64,000 bases of DNA from Pseudomonas sp. Fl4BN1 (GCF_009908285.1 NZ_JAAARM010000008.1:1-64000); one strand, 5' to 3'; positions 23,958 to 34,319 are shown, numbered from the stretch's first letter. Notes: generated from the sequence alone by a model not told the origin. Program-made: numbers and translations.

Positions 23958-24644
23958 ATGGGTCAGAAAGTACATCCCATTGGCATTCGCCTGGGAATCG
24001 TCAAGGAGCACACCTCCGTCTGGTACGCAGACGGTCGGACTTATGCGGACTACTTGTTCGCTGATCTGAAGGTGCGTGAGTATCTCCAAGACAAACTAAA
24101 AAGCGCGTCCGTAAGCCGTATCGATATCCATCGTCCGGCCCAAACTGCACGCATCACCATCCACACCGCTCGCCCAGGTATCGTTATCGGGAAGAAAGGT
24201 GAAGATGTTGAGAAGCTGCGTCAGGACCTGACCAAGCAAATGGGTGTGCCTGTGCACATCAATATCGAAGAGATCCGTAAGCCGGAGCTCGACGGTATGC
24301 TGGTTGCGCAGAGCGTAGCTCAGCAGCTGGAGCGTCGTGTAATGTTCCGCCGCGCTATGAAGCGCGCTGTACAGAACGCCATGCGCATTGGTGCCAAAGG
24401 CATCAAAATCCAAGTGAGCGGTCGTCTCGGCGGTGCTGAAATCGCACGTACTGAATGGTATCGCGAAGGTCGTGTGCCACTGCACACCCTGCGTGCCGAC
24501 ATCGACTATGCCAACTACGAAGCTCACACCACTTACGGTGTGATCGGTGTAAAGGTTTGGATCTTCAAAGGCGAAGTAATTGGTGGTCGCCAAGAAGAGC
24601 TGAAGCCACAAGCACCAGCGCCTCGTAAAAAAGCTGCTAAGTAA
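23958..24644 (+). CDS. rpsC: 30S ribosomal protein S3
   Basis: S3 forms part of the mRNA entry channel and its helicase activity. The 228-residue protein starts [16 protein letters not shown] 23958 is chosen over an upstream in-frame start that would overlap rplV. A KH domain with the GXXG-type loop [13 protein letters not shown] and the C-terminal domain [20 protein letters not shown] are present, followed by a basic tail rich in Ala and Lys. Confidence 0.97.
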
Positions 24645-24656
24645 GGGGTACGCCAA

Positions 24657-25070
24657 ATGTTGCAACCAAAGCGTACGAAGTTCCGCAAGCAAATGACCGG
24701 CCACAACCGTGGTCTGGCATTGCGCGGTAGCAAAGTCAGCTTCGGCGAGTATGCGCTGAAGTCTGTAGCTCGTGGTCGTCTCACCGCTCGTCAGATCGAG
24801 TCAGCGCGTCGTGCTCTGACCCGTCACGTGAAACGTGGCGGCAAGATCTGGATCCGTGTATTCCCGGACAAGCCTATTTCCAAAAAGCCACTCGAAGTTC
24901 GGATGGGTAAAGGTAAGGGTAACGTCGAATACTGGGTTGCCCAGATTCAGCCAGGCAAAGTCCTGTATGAGATCGAGGGTGTTTCTGAAGAGCTGGCGCG
25001 TGAGGCTTTCGCCCTGGCTGCTGCAAAGCTGCCGCTCGCCACCTCCTTTGTTAAGCGGACGGTGATGTGA
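24657..25070 (+). CDS. rplP: 50S ribosomal protein L16
   Basis: L16 helps position A-site tRNA next to 23S rRNA. The 137-residue product has the typical [15 protein letters not shown] start, [13 protein letters not shown] segment (here [10 protein letters not shown]), and [14 protein letters not shown] with the conserved arginine region. Its TGA ends on the A that begins the rpmC ATG, a one-base overlap indicating coupled translation. Confidence 0.98.
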
Positions 25071-25261
25071 TGAAAGCGAATGAACTTCGTGAAAAATCCG
25101 CACAGCAGCTGAACGAGCAACTGCTCGGCCTGCTGCGCGACCAGTTCAATCTGCGTATGCAGAAAGCAACTGGCCAGTTGGGGCAGTCGCATCTGCTCTC
25201 GCAAGTTAAGCGCGACATCGCTCGCGTGAAGACTGTGCTCAACCAGCAGGCAGGTAAGTAA
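25070..25261 (+). CDS. rpmC: 50S ribosomal protein L29
   Basis: L29 lies next to L23 at the tunnel exit. The 63-residue, two-helix protein reads [18 protein letters not shown] and ends [15 protein letters not shown] three bases upstream (25067) is in frame, but ATG 25070 gives the usual family N-terminus and the usual length. rpsQ follows after two bases. Confidence 0.95.
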
Positions 25262-25263
25262 TC

Positions 25264-25530
25264 ATGGCTGAAGCCGAAAAAACTGTCCGTACGCTGACTG
25301 GCCGTGTTGTCAGCGACAAGATGGACAAGACCATCACCGTTCTGATCGAGCGTCGCGTTAAGCACCCTATCTACGGTAAATACGTTAAGCGTTCGACTAA
25401 GCTGCACGCGCACGACGAAACCAATCAGTGCCACATCGGCGACAAAGTCACTATTCGTGAAACTCGTCCGATGGCCAAGACTAAGTCTTGGGCTCTGGTT
25501 GATGTTCTCGAACGCGCTGTGGAAGTCTAA
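25264..25530 (+). CDS. rpsQ: 30S ribosomal protein S17
   Basis: S17 is a primary 16S rRNA-binding OB-fold protein of the 30S body. The 88-residue product contains [20 protein letters not shown] and the loop [14 protein letters not shown]. It is the last gene of the S10 set; rplN follows 23 bases downstream without a terminator, so the S10 and spc genes are likely co-transcribed. Confidence 0.98.
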   Translation: MAEAEKTVRTLTGRVVSDKMDKTITVLIERRVKHPIYGKYVKRSTKLHAHDETNQCHIGDKVTIRETRPMAKTKSWALVDVLERAVEV

Positions 25531-25553
25531 GGGCTAGGGGTCGGAGAAATTAT

Positions 25554-25922
25554 ATGATTCAGACTCAATCCATGCTCGATGTGGCCGATAACAGCGGCGC
25601 TCGCCGCGTTATGTGCATCAAGGTGCTGGGTGGCTCCCATCGTCGTTACGCTGGTATCGGTGACATCATCAAAGTTACCGTTAAGGAAGCAATTCCTCGC
25701 GGTAAGGTGAAGAAAGGCCAAGTGATGACTGCTGTTGTAGTCCGCACTCGCCATGGTGTTCGTCGTGCAGACGGCTCCATCATCCGCTTTGATGGCAACG
25801 CTGCTGTTCTGTTGAACAACAAGCAAGAGCCGATCGGCACCCGTATCTTTGGGCCAGTGACCCGTGAACTTCGTACTGAGAAGTTCATGAAGATCGTCTC
25901 GCTCGCCCCAGAAGTGCTGTAA
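25554..25922 (+). CDS. rplN: 50S ribosomal protein L14
   Basis: L14 lies at the subunit interface beside L19 and is the docking site for the silencing factor RsfS. The 122-residue protein begins [18 protein letters not shown] and has the conserved [17 protein letters not shown]. It opens the spc gene set rplN-rplX-rplE-rpsN-rpsH-rplF-rplR-rpsE-rpmD-rplO-secY-rpmJ. Confidence 0.98.
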   Translation: MIQTQSMLDVADNSGARRVMCIKVLGGSHRRYAGIGDIIKVTVKEAIPRGKVKKGQVMTAVVVRTRHGVRRADGSIIRFDGNAAVLLNNKQEPIGTRIFGPVTRELRTEKFMKIVSLAPEVL

Positions 25923-25933
25923 GGAGATCCGAC

Positions 25934-26248
25934 ATGCAAAAGATTCGTCGTGACGACGAGATCATCGTGATCGCCGGCAAAGACAAAGGTAAGCGCGGTA
26001 AGGTGCTTAAGGTTCTGGCTGATGACCGTCTGGTCATCGGTGGCCTGAACCTGGTCAAGCGTCATACCAAGCCTAACCCGATGTCGGGCGTACAGGGCGG
26101 TATCGTCGAGAAAGAAGCGCCACTGCACGCTTCCAACGTCGCCATTTTCAACGGCGAAACCAACAAGGCTGACCGCGTTGGTTTCAAAGTAGAAGACGGC
26201 AAAAAAATTCGTGTCTTCAAGTCGACCCAAAAAGCGGTTGATGCTTGA
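25934..26248 (+). CDS. rplX: 50S ribosomal protein L24
   Basis: L24 is one of two proteins that start 50S assembly and lies near the tunnel exit. The 104-residue product has a KOW motif, [17 protein letters not shown] (about residues 13-30), and [20 protein letters not shown]. It starts 11 bases after rplN and ends 20 bases before rplE. Confidence 0.98.
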   Translation: MQKIRRDDEIIVIAGKDKGKRGKVLKVLADDRLVIGGLNLVKRHTKPNPMSGVQGGIVEKEAPLHASNVAIFNGETNKADRVGFKVEDGKKIRVFKSTQKAVDA

Positions 26249-26268
26249 ACACTGCTAGGTAGAAGACC

Positions 26269-26808
26269 ATGGCACGACTAAAAGAGATTTACCGGAAGGA
26301 AATCGCTCCGAAACTTAAGGAAGAACTTAAGCTTTCGAACGTGATGGAAGTTCCGCGCGTTACCAAAATCACCCTGAACATGGGTCTGGGCGAAGCTATC
26401 GGCGACAAAAAAGTCATCGAGCATGCTGTTGCTGACCTGGAAAAGATCACCGGCCAGAAAGTCGTTGTGACCTACGCTCGTAAATCCATCGCTGGCTTTA
26501 AAGTCCGCGAAGGATGGCCGATCGGCGTCAAAGTGACCCTGCGCCGTGAGCGTATGTACGAGTTCCTGGATCGTCTGCTGTCGATCTCCCTGCCTCGGGT
26601 TCGCGACTTCCGCGGCCTGAATGCCAAGTCCTTCGATGGTCGTGGCAACTACAGCATGGGCGTGAAAGAGCAGATCATTTTCCCGGAAATCGATTACGAC
26701 AAGATCGATGCTCTCCGCGGTCTGGACATTACCCTGACCACCACTGCTAAGAACGATGATGAAGGCCGCGCTCTGCTGCGTGCTTTCAAATTCCCGTTCC
26801 GCAACTGA
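26269..26808 (+). CDS. rplE: 50S ribosomal protein L5
   Basis: L5 binds 5S rRNA and contacts P-site tRNA and S13. The 179-residue protein contains [34 protein letters not shown] and [19 protein letters not shown], all typical of bacterial L5. rpsN begins 13 bases after it. Confidence 0.98.
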   Translation: MARLKEIYRKEIAPKLKEELKLSNVMEVPRVTKITLNMGLGEAIGDKKVIEHAVADLEKITGQKVVVTYARKSIAGFKVREGWPIGVKVTLRRERMYEFLDRLLSISLPRVRDFRGLNAKSFDGRGNYSMGVKEQIIFPEIDYDKIDALRGLDITLTTTAKNDDEGRALLRAFKFPFRN

Positions 26809-26821
26809 TTGGAGTAGGAAA

Positions 26822-27127
26822 ATGGCCAAGACGAGCATGAAGAACCGTGAGCTGAAGCGTCAGCTCACCGTTGCCAAGTACGCCACCAAGCGTGCAGCGC
26901 TGAAAGCTATCATCGTGGATCTGAACGCAAGTCCAGAAGCACGTTGGGAAGCTACTGTAGCTCTGCAGAAGCAGCCACGTGATGCAAGCGCTTCGCGCAT
27001 GCGTAACCGCTGCCGCCTGACTGGTCGTCCGCACGGCGTTTACCGCAAGTTCGGCCTGGGCCGTAACAAGCTGCGTGAAGCTGCAATGCGTGGTGACGTG
27101 CCAGGTCTGGTTAAAGCCAGCTGGTAA
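26822..27127 (+). CDS. rpsN: 30S ribosomal protein S14 (zinc-free form)
   Basis: S14 completes the 30S head and is placed late in assembly. The 101-residue product ([15 protein letters not shown] start, ATG 26822) is the longer form without CxxC pairs, so it does not need zinc. The conserved [20 protein letters not shown] is present. A longer in-frame reading from 26756 would overlap rplE and is not conserved. A 207-base gap with a strong hairpin and a promoter-like site follows. Confidence 0.97.
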   Translation: MAKTSMKNRELKRQLTVAKYATKRAALKAIIVDLNASPEARWEATVALQKQPRDASASRMRNRCRLTGRPHGVYRKFGLGRNKLREAAMRGDVPGLVKASW

Positions 27128-27187
27128 TAGCTATCAAAGTCGCGATTAGCGGCTTCGCAAGAAGCCGATAATCGGTGGCCTTGAACG

Positions 27188-27220
27188 TGAATCAAGCCCC
27201 TTTTGGGGCTTGATTCATTT
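27188..27220 (+). terminator. Hairpin between rpsN and rpsH
   Basis: TGAATCAAGCCCC (27188-27200) pairs perfectly over 13 bases with GGGGCTTGATTCA (27205-27217) around TTTT; only TTT follows before CTGG. The stem is terminator-grade but the U tract is short. It would terminate or strongly attenuate the upstream ribosomal transcript. A smaller hairpin, GGCTTCGCAAGAAGCC, lies just before it at about 27151-27166. Confidence 0.7.
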
Positions 27221-27238
27221 CTGGGGTGTGTCTAGAAT
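27210..27238 (+). promoter_or_regulatory. Candidate internal promoter before rpsH
   Basis: TTGATT (27210-27215) and TAGAAT (27233-27238) are 17 bases apart; the -10 hexamer is the same as in the S10 promoter at 20460. The site overlaps the 3' arm of the hairpin and lies about 95 bases before rpsH. It would restart transcription for rpsH to rpmJ. Confidence 0.5.
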
Positions 27239-27334
27239 GACCGGCTCGCCTGAGCCCGTGTTTTTTGCCCGGAATTTCTCGGCGACAGTTGTAGCCGCAA
27301 GGCTAATTCTTTTTGTATCAGGAGCATCTAGCCC

Positions 27335-27727
27335 ATGAGTATGCAGGACCCGTTAGCGGACATGCTAACTCGAATCCGTAATGCCCAGATGGCTGAAAAG
27401 TCCGTCGTAAGCATGCCGTCTTCCACGTTGAAGGTGGCTGTAGCAAAAGTCCTGAAGGACGAAGGTTACATCGCGGGTTATCAGATCAGCAGCGAAATCA
27501 AACCTCTGCTGTCCATCGAGCTGAAGTACTTCGAAGGCCGTCCGGTCATCGAGGAAGTTAAGCGCGTTAGCCGTCCAGGCCTGCGTCAGTACAAGTCCGT
27601 TGAAGAACTGCCGAAAGTACGTGGCGGTCTTGGCGTGTCTATCGTCTCCACCAACAAAGGTGTGATGACTGATCGTGCTGCGCGCGCTGCCGGTGTCGGC
27701 GGCGAAGTTCTTTGCACTGTGTTCTAA
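27335..27727 (+). CDS. rpsH: 30S ribosomal protein S8
   Basis: S8 binds the central domain of 16S rRNA; in E. coli it represses the spc operon through the rplE region. The 130-residue protein starts [18 protein letters not shown] and ends with the conserved [19 protein letters not shown]. The 207-base gap upstream and its own candidate promoter are unusual for a gene in the middle of the spc operon. rplF is 12 bases downstream. Confidence 0.98.
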   Translation: MSMQDPLADMLTRIRNAQMAEKSVVSMPSSTLKVAVAKVLKDEGYIAGYQISSEIKPLLSIELKYFEGRPVIEEVKRVSRPGLRQYKSVEELPKVRGGLGVSIVSTNKGVMTDRAARAAGVGGEVLCTVF

Positions 27728-27739
27728 GGGGGGATAAGC

Positions 27740-28273
27740 ATGTCTCGCGTCGCTAAGAACCCCGTTAAGCTGCCAGCTGGTGTCGAAGTTAAATTCGCCG
27801 GCCAACAGCTTTCGGTGAAGGGTGCCAAGGGCACTCTCGAACTGAACGTACACTCGTCCGTTGAAATTGTTGAGGAAGCTGGTGAGCTGCGTTTTGCTGC
27901 TCGCAATGGCGACCAACAAACTCGCGCAATGGCCGGTACCACTCGTGCTCTGGTAAACAACATGGTCCAAGGCGTAAGCCAAGGCTTCGAGCGTAAGCTC
28001 CAGCTGGTCGGTGTTGGTTACAAGGCACAAGCAAAAGGCACAGTGCTGAATCTGGCCCTCGGCTTCTCGCATCCAGTGGATTACGAACTGCCGGAAGGCA
28101 TCACCGCTGAGACTCCTAGCCAGACCGATATCCTGATCAAGGGCATCGATAAGCAGCTGGTAGGTCAAGTGGCCGCTGAGATCCGCGACTTCCGTCCACC
28201 AGAGCCTTACAAAGGCAAAGGTGTGCGCTACGCGGACGAAGTCGTCCGTCGTAAAGAAGCCAAGAAGAAGTAG
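27740..28273 (+). CDS. rplF: 50S ribosomal protein L6
   Basis: L6 lies at the base of the L7/L12 stalk near the sarcin-ricin loop. The 177-residue protein has two similar domains, starts [17 protein letters not shown], and carries the C-terminal [20 protein letters not shown]. Gaps of 12 bases to rpsH and 10 to rplR show tight packing. Confidence 0.98.
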   Translation: MSRVAKNPVKLPAGVEVKFAGQQLSVKGAKGTLELNVHSSVEIVEEAGELRFAARNGDQQTRAMAGTTRALVNNMVQGVSQGFERKLQLVGVGYKAQAKGTVLNLALGFSHPVDYELPEGITAETPSQTDILIKGIDKQLVGQVAAEIRDFRPPEPYKGKGVRYADEVVRRKEAKKK

Positions 28274-28283
28274 GGCATAGCAA

Positions 28284-28634
28284 ATGACCGACAAAAAAGT
28301 TACTCGACTGCGTCGCGCTCGCAAAGCACGCCTGAAAATGCACGAACTCGAAGTCGTGCGTCTCTGCGTGTTCCGCTCTTCGCAGCACATCTACGCCCAG
28401 GTCATTTCGGCCGACGGCAACAAAGTCCTGGCAAGTGCCTCGACTTTGGATAAAGAACTGCGTGATGGCGCCACTGGCAACATCGACGCGGCCACTAAGG
28501 TTGGCCAGCTGGTCGCTACGCGTGCTAAAGCCGCTGGCGTCTCGCAGGTGGCTTTCGACCGCTCTGGCTTCAAGTATCACGGCCGCGTCAAGGCGCTGGC
28601 TGATGCTGCTCGTGAAGCTGGGCTGGAGTTCTAA
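28284..28634 (+). CDS. rplR: 50S ribosomal protein L18
   Basis: L18 binds 5S rRNA with L5 and L25 in the central protuberance. The 116-residue product has a basic N-terminus ([18 protein letters not shown]) and the C-terminal [19 protein letters not shown]. Three bases separate it from rpsE. Confidence 0.98.
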   Translation: MTDKKVTRLRRARKARLKMHELEVVRLCVFRSSQHIYAQVISADGNKVLASASTLDKELRDGATGNIDAATKVGQLVATRAKAAGVSQVAFDRSGFKYHGRVKALADAAREAGLEF

Positions 28635-28637
28635 GTT

Positions 28638-29138
28638 ATGTCAAATAACGACCAAAAGCGCGACGAAGGCTACATTGAGAAGCTGGTTCAAGTTAACCGC
28701 GTAGCCAAAACCGTAAAAGGCGGCCGTATCTTCACCTTCACCGCGTTGACCGTGGTTGGTGATGGTAAGGGCCGTGTTGGCTTCGGCCGTGGCAAGTCGC
28801 GTGAAGTGCCTGCTGCGATCCAGAAGGCAATGGAAGCTGCTCGTCGCAACATGATCCAAGTTGATCTGAACGGCACCACTCTGCAGTACGCAATGAAGTC
28901 CGCTCACGGCGCTTCGAAGGTGTACATGCAACCTGCTTCTGAGGGTACCGGTATCATCGCTGGCGGCGCTATGCGTGCTGTTCTCGAAGTTGCTGGTGTT
29001 CAGAACGTTTTGGCCAAGTGCTACGGCTCGACTAACCCAGTAAACGTGGTTCACGCCACTTTCAAGGGTTTGAAAGCAATGCAGTCCCCTGAATCCATTG
29101 CCGCCAAGCGTGGCAAAAGTGTCCAGGAGATCATCTGA
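28638..29138 (+). CDS. rpsE: 30S ribosomal protein S5
   Basis: S5 lies near the mRNA entry site and affects accuracy; spectinomycin-resistance changes occur in its N-terminal loop. The 166-residue protein carries the double-stranded RNA-binding fold with [20 protein letters not shown] and the C-terminal domain [17 protein letters not shown]. The loop shows the ordinary KTVKGGRIF sequence. rpmD follows after two bases. Confidence 0.98.
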
Positions 29139-29140
29139 TC

Positions 29141-29317
29141 ATGGCTACCGTAAAAGTAACGCTGATCAAAAGCATGACCGGCCGTATCCCTAACCACAAA
29201 CTGTGCGTTAAGGGTCTGGGTCTGCGTCGCATCGGTCACACTGTAGAAGTCCAGGATACTCCCGAGAATCGCGGGATGATCAACAAGGCTTACTACATGC
29301 TGCGTGTCGAGGGTTAA
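29141..29317 (+). CDS. rpmD: 50S ribosomal protein L30
   Basis: Small (58-residue) protein of the large subunit, reading [20 protein letters not shown] and ending [12 protein letters not shown]. It has the expected position between rpsE and rplO and the expected length. It starts two bases after the rpsE stop and ends three bases before the rplO ATG. Confidence 0.97.
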
Positions 29318-29320
29318 TCG

Positions 29321-29755
29321 ATGAAACTCAATGATCTGAGTCCAGCGCCGGGTTCCCGTCGCGAAAAGCATCGTCCGGGCCGTGGTATCGGTAGTGGTTT
29401 GGGTAAGACTGGTGGCCGTGGTCACAAAGGTCAGACCTCCCGCTCCGGTGGCACCATTGCTCCAGGCTTTGAAGGCGGTCAACAGCCGCTGCATCGTCGC
29501 CTGCCGAAGTTTGGTTTCGTTTCCCTGAAGGCCATGGACCGCGCAGAAGTGCGTCTGTCTGAACTGGCTAAAGTGGAAGGCGACATCGTTACCGTGCAGT
29601 CCCTGAAGGATGCCAACGTGATCAACGTCAACGTTCAGCGTGTGAAAATCATGCTGTCCGGCGAAGTTACTCGCGCTGTGACCATCAAGGGCATCGCCGC
29701 CACCAAAGGTGCGCGTGCGGCTATCGAAGCAGCTGGCGGCAAGTTCGAGGAATAA
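29321..29755 (+). CDS. rplO: 50S ribosomal protein L15
   Basis: L15 is a late-assembling protein with an extended Gly/Arg-rich N-terminal arm threaded through 23S rRNA. The 144-residue product shows that arm ([20 protein letters not shown]) and a globular C-terminal domain. Its TAA is immediately followed by the secY ATG with no gap. Confidence 0.98.
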   Translation: MKLNDLSPAPGSRREKHRPGRGIGSGLGKTGGRGHKGQTSRSGGTIAPGFEGGQQPLHRRLPKFGFVSLKAMDRAEVRLSELAKVEGDIVTVQSLKDANVINVNVQRVKIMLSGEVTRAVTIKGIAATKGARAAIEAAGGKFEE

Positions 29756-31084
29756 ATGGCTAAGCAAGGTGCTCTCTCTGCGCTCGGCAAAGGCGGTATG
29801 TCTGAACTCTGGGCTCGACTGCGTTTTCTGTTCCTGGCGATTATCGTCTACCGAATAGGCGCACACATCCCGGTTCCAGGTATCAACCCGGACCGACTCG
29901 CAGACCTGTTTCGACAGAATGAGGGGACCATTCTTAGCTTGTTCAACATGTTTTCCGGCGGTGCGCTGGAGCGGATGAGCATCTTTGCATTGGGGATCAT
30001 GCCGTACATTTCGGCATCGATCATCATGCAGCTGATGACCGCCGTCAGCCCGCAGCTGGAGCAGTTGAAGAAGGAAGGTGAAGCTGGCCGTCGCAAGATC
30101 AGCCAGTACACCCGCTACGGCACTGTCGTCCTAGCTCTTGTTCAGGCCATCGGCATGTCCGTCGGTCTGGCAGGGCAGGGCGTTGCGTTCACTGGTGACT
30201 TTGGCTTCCATTTCGTCGCGGTATCCACTTTTGTGGCTGGTGCGATGTTCATGATGTGGCTGGGTGAGCAGATTACTGAGCGTGGTGTTGGCAACGGTAT
30301 CTCGATGTTGATTTTCGCAGGTATCGTCGCCGGTCTTCCGAGAGCGATCGGGCAGTCTTTCGAGTCTGCACGTCAAGGTGATATCAATATTTTTGCCTTG
30401 GTTGCGATCGGTTTGCTGGCAGTAGCGATTATCGGTTTTGTGGTGTTCATTGAGCGTGGCCAGCGTCGTATTGCTGTTCACTACGCCAAGCGTCAGCAGG
30501 GCCGCAAGGTGTTTGCTGCGCAGACCAGCCACTTGCCGCTGAAAGTGAATATGGCCGGTGTTATTCCTGCTATCTTCGCGAGCAGCATTTTGCTGTTTCC
30601 GGCTTCGTTGGGTGCCTGGTTCGGTCAGTCTGAAGGTATGGGCTGGTTGCAGGACATCTCGCAGTCGATCGCTCCTGGTCAGCCGTTGAATATTCTGCTG
30701 TTTAGTGCAGGGATTATTTTCTTCTGCTTCTTCTATACGGCGTTGATGTTCAATCCGAAAGACGTAGCGGAAAACCTGAAGAAGTCCGGTGCCTTTATTC
30801 CGGGCATCCGTCCAGGTGAGCAGTCAGCGCGCTACATTGATGGCGTTCTGACCCGTTTGACCATGTTCGGTGCTCTATATATGACGGCCGTCTGCCTGTT
30901 GCCCCAGTTCCTGGTGGTTGCTGCAAACGTTCCGTTCTACCTTGGCGGGACCTCGTTGCTGATCGTGGTCGTGGTTGTTATGGACTTTATGTCGCAAGTA
31001 CAATCGCACCTCGTTTCCCACCAGTACGAATCCCTGATGAAGAAAGCCAACCTGAAGGGTTACGGCAGCGGCATGCTGCGTTAA
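29756..31084 (+). CDS. secY: Preprotein translocase subunit SecY
   Basis: SecY is the pore of the inner-membrane SecYEG channel. The 442-residue protein has ten predicted membrane segments, starting near residue 22 ([18 protein letters not shown]), the plug-region context [19 protein letters not shown], and cytoplasmic loops with [12 protein letters not shown] and the SecA/ribosome-binding loop around [16 protein letters not shown]. It directly abuts rplO and is 24 bases from rpmJ. Its partner secE lies at 3952 in this window. Confidence 0.98.
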   Translation: MAKQGALSALGKGGMSELWARLRFLFLAIIVYRIGAHIPVPGINPDRLADLFRQNEGTILSLFNMFSGGALERMSIFALGIMPYISASIIMQLMTAVSPQLEQLKKEGEAGRRKISQYTRYGTVVLALVQAIGMSVGLAGQGVAFTGDFGFHFVAVSTFVAGAMFMMWLGEQITERGVGNGISMLIFAGIVAGLPRAIGQSFESARQGDINIFALVAIGLLAVAIIGFVVFIERGQRRIAVHYAKRQQGRKVFAAQTSHLPLKVNMAGVIPAIFASSILLFPASLGAWFGQSEGMGWLQDISQSIAPGQPLNILLFSAGIIFFCFFYTALMFNPKDVAENLKKSGAFIPGIRPGEQSARYIDGVLTRLTMFGALYMTAVCLLPQFLVVAANVPFYLGGTSLLIVVVVVMDFMSQVQSHLVSHQYESLMKKANLKGYGSGMLR

Positions 31085-31108
31085 TCCATAAGGTTCGAGG
31101 AGTTGGTG

Positions 31109-31225
31109 ATGAAAGTTCGTGCATCGGTGAAAAAGCTGTGCCGTAACTGCAAGATTATTCGCCGCGAAGGTGTTGTTCGAGTAATTTGCAGCGCGGAACC
31201 GCGTCACAAACAGCGCCAAGGCTGA
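31109..31225 (+). CDS. rpmJ: 50S ribosomal protein L36 (zinc form)
   Basis: A 38-residue protein beginning [19 protein letters not shown]. Cys11, Cys14, Cys27 and His33 form the zinc ribbon, so this is the zinc-containing paralog. ATG 31109 follows a GAGGAG-like ribosome site. It closes the spc gene set; a hairpin and candidate promoter come next. Confidence 0.96.
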
Positions 31226-31241
31226 GTGTGATTGTGCTTCA

Positions 31242-31269
31242 AGCCCGGCAGCTAGTGCGCTGCCGGGTT
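31242..31269 (+). terminator. Hairpin after rpmJ
   Basis: CCCGGCAGC (31244-31252) pairs with GCTGCCGGG (31259-31267), extendable by a G-U and an A-U pair. The tail TTGATTATTTG is T-rich but broken, so termination would be partial. It marks the spc-alpha junction. Confidence 0.6.
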
Positions 31270-31296
31270 GATTATTTGTTATTACAGCGATATTAT
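31268..31296 (+). promoter_or_regulatory. Candidate alpha operon promoter
   Basis: TTGATT (31268-31273) and TATTAT (31291-31296) with a 17-base spacer, directly after the rpmJ hairpin and 59 bases before rpsM. The same hairpin-then-TTGATT layout occurs before rpsH. Confidence 0.5.
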
Positions 31297-31355
31297 CTCG
31301 CGCCCTATTTCTTGGCTTCCGGGGCGTAGGTAGCTGTCAATTGGAGTCCCACTGA

Positions 31356-31712
31356 ATGGCCCGTATTGCAGGCGTTAACATTCCAGATAACAAGCATACT
31401 GTTATCTCGCTGACCTACATCTATGGTGTTGGTCGCACTACTGCGCAGAAAATCTGCGCGGTGACTGGGGTCAACCCAGCTGCGAAGATCAAGGATCTGA
31501 GCGACGAGCAAATTGAACAGCTGCGTGGCGAAGTGGCGAAGTTCACCACTGAAGGTGACCTGCGTCGCGAAATCAACATGAAAATCAAACGCTTGATGGA
31601 TCTGGGCTGCTACCGCGGTCTGCGCCATCGTCGTGGTCTTCCAGTGCGCGGTCAGCGTACCAAGACCAACGCGCGTACTCGCAAAGGTCCGCGTAAGCCG
31701 ATCCGCAAGTAA
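31356..31712 (+). CDS. rpsM: 30S ribosomal protein S13
   Basis: S13 contacts P-site tRNA and forms the bridges from the 30S head to L5. The 118-residue protein reads [19 protein letters not shown], has the helix-two-turn-helix region, and ends in the basic tail [18 protein letters not shown]. First gene of the alpha operon rpsM-rpsK-rpsD-rpoA-rplQ. Confidence 0.98.
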   Translation: MARIAGVNIPDNKHTVISLTYIYGVGRTTAQKICAVTGVNPAAKIKDLSDEQIEQLRGEVAKFTTEGDLRREINMKIKRLMDLGCYRGLRHRRGLPVRGQRTKTNARTRKGPRKPIRK

Positions 31713-31742
31713 TCGCACCAGCGAATCGACAGGAATTTAGTC

Positions 31743-32132
31743 ATGGCAAAACCTGCTGCTCGTCCTCGTAAAAAGATTAAAAAGACAGTGGTTGATGGCA
31801 TCGCCCACATCCACGCGTCTTTCAACAACACCATCGTGACCATCACCGACCGTCAAGGTAACGCTCTTTCCTGGGCAACCTCCGGTGGTTCGGGTTTCCG
31901 CGGTTCTCGCAAGTCCACCCCGTTCGCTGCTCAAGTAGCTGCTGAGCGTGCTGGTCAAGCTGCGCTGGAATATGGCCTGAAAAACCTCGACGTTAACGTC
32001 AAGGGTCCAGGTCCAGGTCGTGAATCCGCAGTCCGCGCTTTGAACGGCTGTGGCTACAAGATCGCCAGCATCACCGACGTGACGCCAATCCCGCACAACG
32101 GGTGCCGTCCGCCGAAGAAGCGCCGCGTGTAA
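31743..32132 (+). CDS. rpsK: 30S ribosomal protein S11
   Basis: S11 forms the 30S platform near the Shine-Dalgarno helix. The 129-residue product includes [20 protein letters not shown] and [14 protein letters not shown], and ends [16 protein letters not shown]. It is 30 bases after rpsM and 18 before rpsD. Confidence 0.98.
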   Translation: MAKPAARPRKKIKKTVVDGIAHIHASFNNTIVTITDRQGNALSWATSGGSGFRGSRKSTPFAAQVAAERAGQAALEYGLKNLDVNVKGPGPGRESAVRALNGCGYKIASITDVTPIPHNGCRPPKKRRV

Positions 32133-32150
32133 TCCAGGAGATTGTAAAGA

Positions 32151-32771
32151 ATGGCTCGTTACATTGGTCCAAAATGCAAACTGGCTCGTCGCGAAGGCAC
32201 CGATCTCTTCCTGAAGAGCGGCGTGCGCGCTATCGAATCTAAGTGCAACATCGAAGCAGCTCCTGGCATTCACGGCCAGCGCCGTGGTCGTCAGTCCGAC
32301 TACGGTACTCAGCTGCGTGAAAAGCAAAAAGTTCGTCGTATCTACGGCGTACTTGAGCGTCAATTCAGCGGCTACTACAAACAAGCAGCTGGCAAGAAGG
32401 GCGCAACCGGCGAAAACCTGTTGCAACTGCTCGAATGCCGTCTGGACAACGTTGTATACCGCATGGGCTTCGGTTCTACTCGTGCCGAATCCCGTCAGTT
32501 GGTATCGCACAAGTCGATCAGCGTAAACGGTCAGACCGTTAACGTTCCGTCCTTCCAGGTTCGTGCTGGTGACGTGGTCGCTGTTCGCGAGAAAGCAAAA
32601 AATCAACTTCGCATTGTCCAAGCTCTCGATCTGTGTGCTCAACGTGGCCGCGTAGAATGGGTAGAAGTAGACACTGAGAAGAAGTCGGGCGTTTTCAAGA
32701 ACGTTCCAGCTCGCAGTGATCTGTCCGCCGACATCAACGAAAGCCTGATTGTCGAGCTCTACTCCAAGTAA
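32151..32771 (+). CDS. rpsD: 30S ribosomal protein S4
   Basis: S4 nucleates 30S body assembly and in E. coli represses the alpha operon through the rpsM leader. The 206-residue protein has an S4 RNA-binding domain ([20 protein letters not shown] then [17 protein letters not shown]). The N-terminal region keeps a single-Cys pattern, not a full CxxC zinc finger. rpoA follows 22 bases downstream. Confidence 0.98.
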   Translation: MARYIGPKCKLARREGTDLFLKSGVRAIESKCNIEAAPGIHGQRRGRQSDYGTQLREKQKVRRIYGVLERQFSGYYKQAAGKKGATGENLLQLLECRLDNVVYRMGFGSTRAESRQLVSHKSISVNGQTVNVPSFQVRAGDVVAVREKAKNQLRIVQALDLCAQRGRVEWVEVDTEKKSGVFKNVPARSDLSADINESLIVELYSK

Positions 32772-32793
32772 GGGCTAGAAAATAGGTGCATCC

Positions 32794-33795
32794 ATGCAGA
32801 TTTCGGTAAATGAGTTCCTGACACCCCGCCACATTGATGTGCAGGTTGTCAGTCCAACCCGCGCCAAGATCACCCTCGAGCCTCTCGAGCGTGGTTTTGG
32901 CCACACCCTGGGCAACGCGCTGCGCCGCATCCTGTTGTCCTCAATGCCCGGCTGTGCAGTAGTCGAGGCCGAGATTGACGGTGTGCTCCACGAGTACAGC
33001 GCCATCGAAGGTGTACAGGAAGACGTAATTGAAATCCTGTTGAACCTTAAAGGTCTGGCTATCAAGCTGCACGGCCGTGACGAAGTTACGCTGACCTTGT
33101 CGAAGAAGGGTTCGGGGGTGGTTACCGCTGCCGATATTCAGCTGGATCATGATGTCGAGATCGTTAACCCCGATCACGTAATCGCTAACCTGGCGTCTAA
33201 CGGCGCCCTGAACATGAAGCTCGTAGTAGCTCGTGGTCGTGGTTATGAACCGGCGGACTCGCGTCAGAGCGATGAAGACGAAAGCCGCAGCATTGGTCGC
33301 TTGCAGCTTGACTCTTCGTTCAGCCCGGTTCGCCGCATCGCATACGTGGTGGAAAACGCCCGTGTCGAGCAGCGTACTAACCTGGACAAGCTGGTTATTG
33401 ATCTGGAAACCAACGGTACCCTGGATCCTGAAGAGGCTATCCGTCGTGCAGCAACCATTCTGCAACAGCAGTTGGCTGCGTTCGTCGACCTCAAGGGTGA
33501 CAGTGAGCCAGTGGTAGTCGAGCAAGAAGACGAGATCGATCCGATCCTGCTTCGCCCGGTTGACGATCTGGAACTGACTGTACGTTCGGCTAACTGCCTT
33601 AAGGCGGAAAACATTTACTACATCGGCGACCTGATTCAGCGTACCGAAGTAGAACTGTTGAAGACTCCGAACCTGGGCAAGAAATCCTTGACCGAAATCA
33701 AGGACGTTCTGGCCTCCCGCGGTCTGTCCCTCGGCATGCGCCTCGACAACTGGCCGCCTGCAAGTCTTAAGAAGGACGACAAGGCGACTGCCTGA
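32794..33795 (+). CDS. rpoA: DNA-directed RNA polymerase subunit alpha
   Basis: RpoA dimerises to nucleate polymerase assembly; its C-terminal domain binds UP elements and activators. The 333-residue protein has the N-terminal domain with [19 protein letters not shown] and a C-terminal domain from about residue 250 with [20 protein letters not shown] and [16 protein letters not shown]. It lies between rpsD and rplQ, as usual. Confidence 0.98.
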   Translation: MQISVNEFLTPRHIDVQVVSPTRAKITLEPLERGFGHTLGNALRRILLSSMPGCAVVEAEIDGVLHEYSAIEGVQEDVIEILLNLKGLAIKLHGRDEVTLTLSKKGSGVVTAADIQLDHDVEIVNPDHVIANLASNGALNMKLVVARGRGYEPADSRQSDEDESRSIGRLQLDSSFSPVRRIAYVVENARVEQRTNLDKLVIDLETNGTLDPEEAIRRAATILQQQLAAFVDLKGDSEPVVVEQEDEIDPILLRPVDDLELTVRSANCLKAENIYYIGDLIQRTEVELLKTPNLGKKSLTEIKDVLASRGLSLGMRLDNWPPASLKKDDKATA

Positions 33796-33837
33796 TCGTC
33801 GTAATCACCGAACGTTGTGTTTGGTAAGGAATGAACC

Positions 33838-34224
33838 ATGCGTCATCGTAAAAGTGGGCGTCACCTGAGCCGCACCAGCTCGCACCGCAAGGCCATGTTC
33901 CAAAACATGGCGGTGTCGCTGTTCGAGCACGAGCTGATCAAAACTACACTGCCGAAAGCTAAAGAACTGCGCCGCGTTGCTGAGCCGCTGATCACTTTGG
34001 CCAAGACAGACAGCCTGGCTAACCGCCGTCTGGCTTTCGACCGTACTCGTTCGAAAGCTATCGTTGGTAAGCTCTTCAACGACCTGGGCAAGCGTTACGC
34101 TACCCGTGAGGGTGGCTACCTGCGCATCCTCAAGTGCGGTTTCCGTGCTGGCGACAACGCTCCTATGGCGTACGTTGAACTGGTTGATCGTGCTGTCGGC
34201 GGTGAAGCTGTATCCGCTGAGTAA
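33838..34224 (+). CDS. rplQ: 50S ribosomal protein L17
   Basis: L17 lies near the tunnel exit. The 128-residue product starts [20 protein letters not shown] and ends with a short acidic tail after [18 protein letters not shown]. Last gene of the alpha operon, followed within 25 bases by a strong terminator that closes the large ribosomal block. Confidence 0.98.
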   Translation: MRHRKSGRHLSRTSSHRKAMFQNMAVSLFEHELIKTTLPKAKELRRVAEPLITLAKTDSLANRRLAFDRTRSKAIVGKLFNDLGKRYATREGGYLRILKCGFRAGDNAPMAYVELVDRAVGGEAVSAE

Positions 34225-34244
34225 GACGTCAGTCTGAAACAAGA

Positions 34245-34270
34245 AACCGGGCCTAGTGCCCGGTTTTTTG
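34245..34270 (+). terminator. Alpha operon terminator
   Basis: AACCGGGC (34245-34252) pairs with GCCCGGTT (34258-34265), followed by TTTTTG and more Ts. It lies 20 bases after rplQ. Confidence 0.9.
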
Positions 34271-34319
34271 TTGTTGGATGTATTAGATATTTCTATCGTT
34301 AACGAATGTGTAATGCATT

